Source: Halorubrum aidingense JCM 13560
Lineage (GTDB): Archaea; Halobacteriota; Halobacteria; Halobacteriales; Haloferacaceae
Length of the DNA stretch: 64,000 bases
NCBI RefSeq assembly: GCF_000336995.1
Contig: NZ_AOJI01000017.1
Span: 130,095-194,094, forward strand
Direction of reading: 5' to 3'
Shown: positions 61,564 through 64,000 of the stretch, in pieces
Layout of the letters: each line of letters starts with the position of its first letter
How positions within the stretch are numbered: position 1 is the first letter of the stretch
Program-made: the position numbers and the translations under genes
The notes under the pieces: model-generated
Databases searched by the model: none
Told to the model about the DNA's origin: nothing
The model's input: the letters and a program-made list of their open reading frames with translations, nothing else

Positions 61564-61839
61564 GTGTGGGCCGTCGTCGACATCGAGTATAAAAGATCGC
61601 TCGAAGTGGCCCGAGACGACCGCTTCCACGGCTCAGTGTCTGGGCTAGGCGCGATTGCGAGCTACGAGAAGCCGATCGCTCGCGCTGCGACTTCGCTACC
61701 GCAAACCGCGAGCGACGCCTCGCTCGTCGCGAATTGGTCCTCGAAGAAGCGGGCCGGGCGCGATTCCACCAAAGCGGGTTGCTAGCCGTTTCACTGTGCC
61801 GTTGAACGTACATGGGTTGCGTTGTCATAGTGCTGTTGA
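61564..61839. other. Junction of core genome and second integrative element
   Basis: These 276 bases hold no gene. Bases 61751-61765 (GGGCCGGGCGCGATT) look like the acceptor and T-stem end of a tRNA read on the minus strand, after which the match to a cloverleaf fails. This is a candidate att copy for the integrase whose gene ends at 61840. The left part contains the SDR promoter. Confidence 0.4.
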
Positions 61840-62907
61840 TCATGCTGCATCTAACCTCTCGACGTACTCACTGCGATTCTCCATCCGATCGCGGTAGCGC
61901 CGCCACCGCTGCTTCTCCGAAGCCCAATCATAGTGGTCCGCAATCGTCTTCACCGAGGCGTTCACGCGCTCCGCGACCACCTCCGGCGGGATTCCGATGT
62001 TCAACTGCCACGTGATCGAGCCCGTTCGAATCTGGTGTGGCGACCGCGACGACGGGCACTTGCTCGCTTGATGGTAGTCGACCCAGTCGCAGGTGTCCGG
62101 GTCCTTGCCGTGCGGACAGGTGCCGTGAAGACACGGAATCGTTGCGCGGTAGCTCCACGCTCTGATCGTCGCCTCCCCGGCCCGACCCCTCGAACTCGCG
62201 AGCAACGGCTGTCTGCCGCTGTCATCGTGGCTGTCGTAGCGATACTGACCGACATACTCGCTGAGAATGCGGGCGACTCTGTCGGGAATCCCGACCGGGC
62301 GTTCACCGCGGATCTTGTTCTTCAGCGGCGTCCCGGTCTCCGGTCGGTGGCGGAACTCCACCCAGCTCTGTTCATCGTCGCCGAGCCGGAGGTAGAGGTC
62401 GCGGACGTCGAGCCCGCGGAGCGCTCCCTGCCGAGCGCCGGTGTACCACGCGAGTTCGAGGAACGCGTGGCGACGCCGTGCGCGCTCGGCGTCTGAGTTG
62501 CGGTAGTACTCCAGCAAAGCGAGCGCCGGCTCTCTGTCAAGCGCGGTGTCGCTCGACCGCTCGTCGGGATCGAGATCGGGAATGCGCACCGACTCGTGGA
62601 GCCCGCTCTCGACGGCGTCGAGCTGCTCCAGGTACTCGACGAACATCCGGAGGGTCCACATCTCGCCCTCCAGCGTCACCGGCGCCACCGTACTCGCTCG
62701 GTACTCGTAGTAGTCGTCGAAGTCGTAGCCGCGGAGTTCGCTGACCGACTCGATTTGAGCCTCTTCGGCCCACTCGCGGAACAACTTGAGTCGGTACTTC
62801 CACGCTTCGACGCTCGACTCCGTGGAGTCCGCGCGCCGGCGGCGGAGATACCGAGCGATCCCGTCCCGGACCGAGAGTTCGGACGGGTCGCGAGCGTCCC
62901 GGCTCAT
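61840..62907 (-). CDS. Tyrosine recombinase/integrase of a second element
   Basis: The protein has 355 residues. The core-binding domain (VEAWKYRLKLFREWAEEAQIES) is followed by the catalytic Arg in WYTGARQGALRGLDVRDL, the conserved RHRPETGTPLKNKIRGER, the box SPHQIRTGS and the Tyr in ADHYDWAS. A Cys/His knuckle (CLHGTCPHGKDPDTCDW) lies between. The layout and several motifs match the integrase at 43406-44419, so both belong to the same haloarchaeal group (SNJ2-like). The ATG at 62907 overlaps the stop of a zinc-ribbon gene upstream (ATGA), chaining it to the small-gene operon. Confidence 0.92.
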   Translation of the reverse strand: MSRDARDPSELSVRDGIARYLRRRRADSTESSVEAWKYRLKLFREWAEEAQIESVSELRGYDFDDYYEYRASTVAPVTLEGEMWTLRMFVEYLEQLDAVESGLHESVRIPDLDPDERSSDTALDREPALALLEYYRNSDAERARRRHAFLELAWYTGARQGALRGLDVRDLYLRLGDDEQSWVEFRHRPETGTPLKNKIRGERPVGIPDRVARILSEYVGQYRYDSHDDSGRQPLLASSRGRAGEATIRAWSYRATIPCLHGTCPHGKDPDTCDWVDYHQASKCPSSRSPHQIRTGSITWQLNIGIPPEVVAERVNASVKTIADHYDWASEKQRWRRYRDRMENRSEYVERLDAA

Positions 62908-63026
62908 GAGCCCACATCGTCGGGGCTGCCTCCGCAGTCCCGTCCGCACGACGGGCACGTGCAGCCGTTGACGAACCCGTCGACGAGCCGGTCACAGCGG
63001 TCGCAGCGCCAGAGCGTTCCGCTCAC
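62904..63026 (-). CDS. 40-residue zinc-ribbon protein coupled to the integrase
   Basis: GTG at 63026 opens 40 codons: VSGTLWRCDRCDRLVDG, then CTCPSCGRDCGG. Two Cys pairs (CDRC, CPSC) form a zinc ribbon. The stop overlaps the integrase ATG by four bases and the start overlaps the preceding gene's stop by four, so it is embedded in a tightly coupled operon. In the pleolipovirus SNJ2, small proteins encoded next to the integrase assist recombination; a similar helper role is a fair guess. Confidence 0.6.
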   Translation of the reverse strand: MSGTLWRCDRCDRLVDGFVNGCTCPSCGRDCGGSPDDVGS

Positions 63027-63184
63027 GCGACCACCTCACCCGTCTCGAAGCACTCGGGGGCGATCCCCGCTCGCTGGCGGGCGATGTCGACCGCGGCGTC
63101 GTCGGTCGCGACGACGCTCACATCGACCTCCTCTCGGAAGACGTGGTCCTCCGCGCGGAGTTCGACCTCGACGCACCGGCTCAC
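63023..63184 (-). CDS. 53-residue small protein in the integrase operon
   Basis: GTG at 63184 opens 53 codons: VSRCVEVELRAEDHVFREEVD, then SVVATDDAAVDIARQRAGI and a short end. It reads as a compact alpha/beta protein with no cysteine cluster. Both ends overlap neighbouring genes by four bases. No family is recognised. Its conservation of frame and coupling argue that it is real. Confidence 0.55.
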   Translation of the reverse strand: MSRCVEVELRAEDHVFREEVDVSVVATDDAAVDIARQRAGIAPECFETGEVVA

Positions 63185-63456
63185 GCGTCGGCCTCCGGGG
63201 CGTCGGCGTCGCCAAGCTCGTCGTAGTCGAGATCACGGAGCTCGTCGACGACCCAGTCCGCGTCACCCGGCAGGTTCCGGGCGAGCCGGTGGACGTCGTA
63301 GTCGGTGACGACCGCGCCGGGTGTCATCACCGCGTAGAGCAACTGCGGGGAGTGGTAGCCCGCGGGCTCCAACTCCGGATCGTCGTCGGGATCGAGGCGC
63401 TCGACGCCCACCGTGTACGCGGTCGCGGTCCCGTCCGCAATGCGCGTGAACCTCAT
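63181..63456 (-). CDS. 91-residue hypothetical protein in the integrase operon
   Basis: ATG at 63456 overlaps the stop of the PadR-like gene (ATGA). RFTRIADGTATAYTVGVERLD is followed by YHSPQLLYAVMTPGAVVTDYDVHRLARNL and an acidic end (DELRDLDYDELGDADAPE). No known domain was recognised; the strands and helices look like a small globular protein. An in-frame start seven codons further upstream is less likely. Confidence 0.58.
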   Translation of the reverse strand: MRFTRIADGTATAYTVGVERLDPDDDPELEPAGYHSPQLLYAVMTPGAVVTDYDVHRLARNLPGDADWVVDELRDLDYDELGDADAPEADA

Positions 63457-63776
63457 TCGCCACCTCCGGCGACCCATCGATCGCGACGGTCGAGCGCGTC
63501 GCGGGCGGCGTCCGTGAGCGCGTAGTCGTTCGTTCGGCGGTCGCGCTCTCCCTTCTCGACGAACCCGTGGTCGACGAGCGTATCGAGGTTCGGGTAGAGT
63601 CGGCCGTGGTTCACGGCGATCCCGTAGTACGCCTCCAGTCGCGCCTTGATCGAAGTTCCCTTCTGGTGGTTCTCTTGATCGAGGATCCGCAAAATGTCTC
63701 GCTGGAACGCGGTCAGGTCGGCGACAGCGCCCGTCCCATTGACCTCGGGCGTCTCGCCGCGTGCCGCGCTACTCAT
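63453..63776 (-). CDS. PadR-type winged-helix regulator
   Basis: The protein has 107 residues. The N-terminal 20 are polar; the wing-helix core is LTAFQRDILRILDQENHQKGTSIKARLEAYYGIAVNHGRLYPNLDTLVDHGFVEKGERDRRTNDYALTD, the PadR pattern without the C-terminal dimerisation helices. It probably represses the element's own operon, whose only visible palindrome (63967-63991) lies 190 bases upstream of this start. The ATG at 63776 overlaps the preceding gene by eight bases. Confidence 0.85.
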   Translation of the reverse strand: MSSAARGETPEVNGTGAVADLTAFQRDILRILDQENHQKGTSIKARLEAYYGIAVNHGRLYPNLDTLVDHGFVEKGERDRRTNDYALTDAARDALDRRDRWVAGGGE

Positions 63777-63966
63777 CGCGCACCTCCCGCAGATCGCTCT
63801 GGAGTGCGCCGAACGCGTCCGCGCACTCCGCACAGAGCGCACCGCCGTAAGCGGCGTCGTAGCCGTCAGCGGAGGCTGGGCAGAGACCGCAGCCGCCGTC
63901 GTTGTTTCCGTTCGGTTCGCCGGTCGTCGCGCAGGGCTTAAGCCCCGCAGTTGCCTTCGTTGGCAT
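63769..63966 (-). CDS. 65-residue zinc-ribbon protein, first gene of the integrase operon
   Basis: The protein has 65 residues: a polar N-terminus with one Cys, then CGLCPASADGYDAAYGGALCAEC, two Cys pairs separated by 15 residues that make a zinc-binding loop, and a helical end FGALQSDLREVRDE. The ATG at 63966 is directly adjacent to a perfect inverted repeat. It is the leader gene of at least six overlapping minus-strand genes ending with the integrase. Confidence 0.65.
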   Translation of the reverse strand: MPTKATAGLKPCATTGEPNGNNDGGCGLCPASADGYDAAYGGALCAECADAFGALQSDLREVRDE

Positions 63967-63991
63967 GGTTCTGTGGTTTCAGCACAGAACC
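63967..63991. promoter_or_regulatory. Perfect 9-bp inverted repeat abutting the operon start codon
   Basis: GGTTCTGTG (63967-63975) and CACAGAACC (63983-63991) are separated by seven bases; the first arm touches the start codon at 63964-63966. Twofold symmetry and this position fit an operator for a dimeric regulator such as the PadR-like protein encoded in the operon. A messenger hairpin is the alternative. Confidence 0.6.
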
Positions 63992-64000
63992 CGACCCGGT

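Overview
The window is chromosomal DNA of a halophilic archaeon (class Halobacteria; the exact genus cannot be fixed from sequence alone). The proteins are acidic and Asp/Glu-rich, the codons are GC-rich, and TATA-like boxes sit about 27 nt upstream of many ATG or GTG starts, as expected for leaderless archaeal transcripts. Informational genes are archaeal: L39e, L31e, aIF6, L18a/LX, prefoldin alpha, FtsY, RNase P component 4 and a Cdc6/Orc1-like ATPase. No rRNA, CRISPR array or intact insertion sequence was seen.

Layout. 1-16 kb is core chromosome: an acyl-CoA synthetase tail, a quinone-detoxification-like dioxygenase/hydrolase pair, endonuclease III, a DoxX protein, a glutamate-cysteine ligase, CoaD, a CoA-disulfide-reductase-like flavoenzyme, a mannonate dehydratase/epimerase pair and small RNA-related proteins. 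16-23.7 kb is a complete glycerol catabolic locus: glpX-like and glpK on one strand, divergent glpABC on the other. Together they would take up glycerol, phosphorylate it and oxidise glycerol-3-phosphate to DHAP. 23.8-30.3 kb holds a DICT protein, an M20 peptidase, the conserved rpl39e-rpl31e-tif6-rpl18a-pfdA-ftsY cluster and a radical SAM/SPASM protein.

30.4-52.4 kb is an accessory island with long gene-poor gaps. It carries a flavin monooxygenase, a possible IS200/IS605-type end remnant, a Tat-exported subtilase and a REC-PAS-PAS-GAF hybrid histidine kinase. Next is a minus-strand group: a DUF6653 protein, an HTH_10 regulator, a rifampin-phosphotransferase/PEP-synthase-like protein and a DUF4010 membrane protein. 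The last part is a 9.3-kb integrative element whose ends are 23-bp copies of the 3' end of tRNA-Arg(TCG). The element has a tyrosine integrase, a primase-helicase, a zinc-ribbon protein, small membrane proteins, HTH proteins and an AT-rich possible origin. A third, degenerate copy of the tRNA end at 37.7 kb suggests successive insertions at the same tRNA.

52.8-61.6 kb returns to core genes: a RecA-like ATPase, a CoA-binding protein, cysteine synthase, ThrRS, a class V aminotransferase, a methyltransferase, an MFS transporter and an SDR. From about 61.7 kb to the window end a second integrative element begins. It has a tyrosine integrase and five upstream, mutually overlapping small genes (zinc ribbons, a PadR-type regulator). 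A perfect 9-bp inverted repeat abuts the first start codon. The most promising little-described systems are this compact integrase/PadR module, the RPH-like/DUF4010 operon and the stacked elements at tRNA-Arg.
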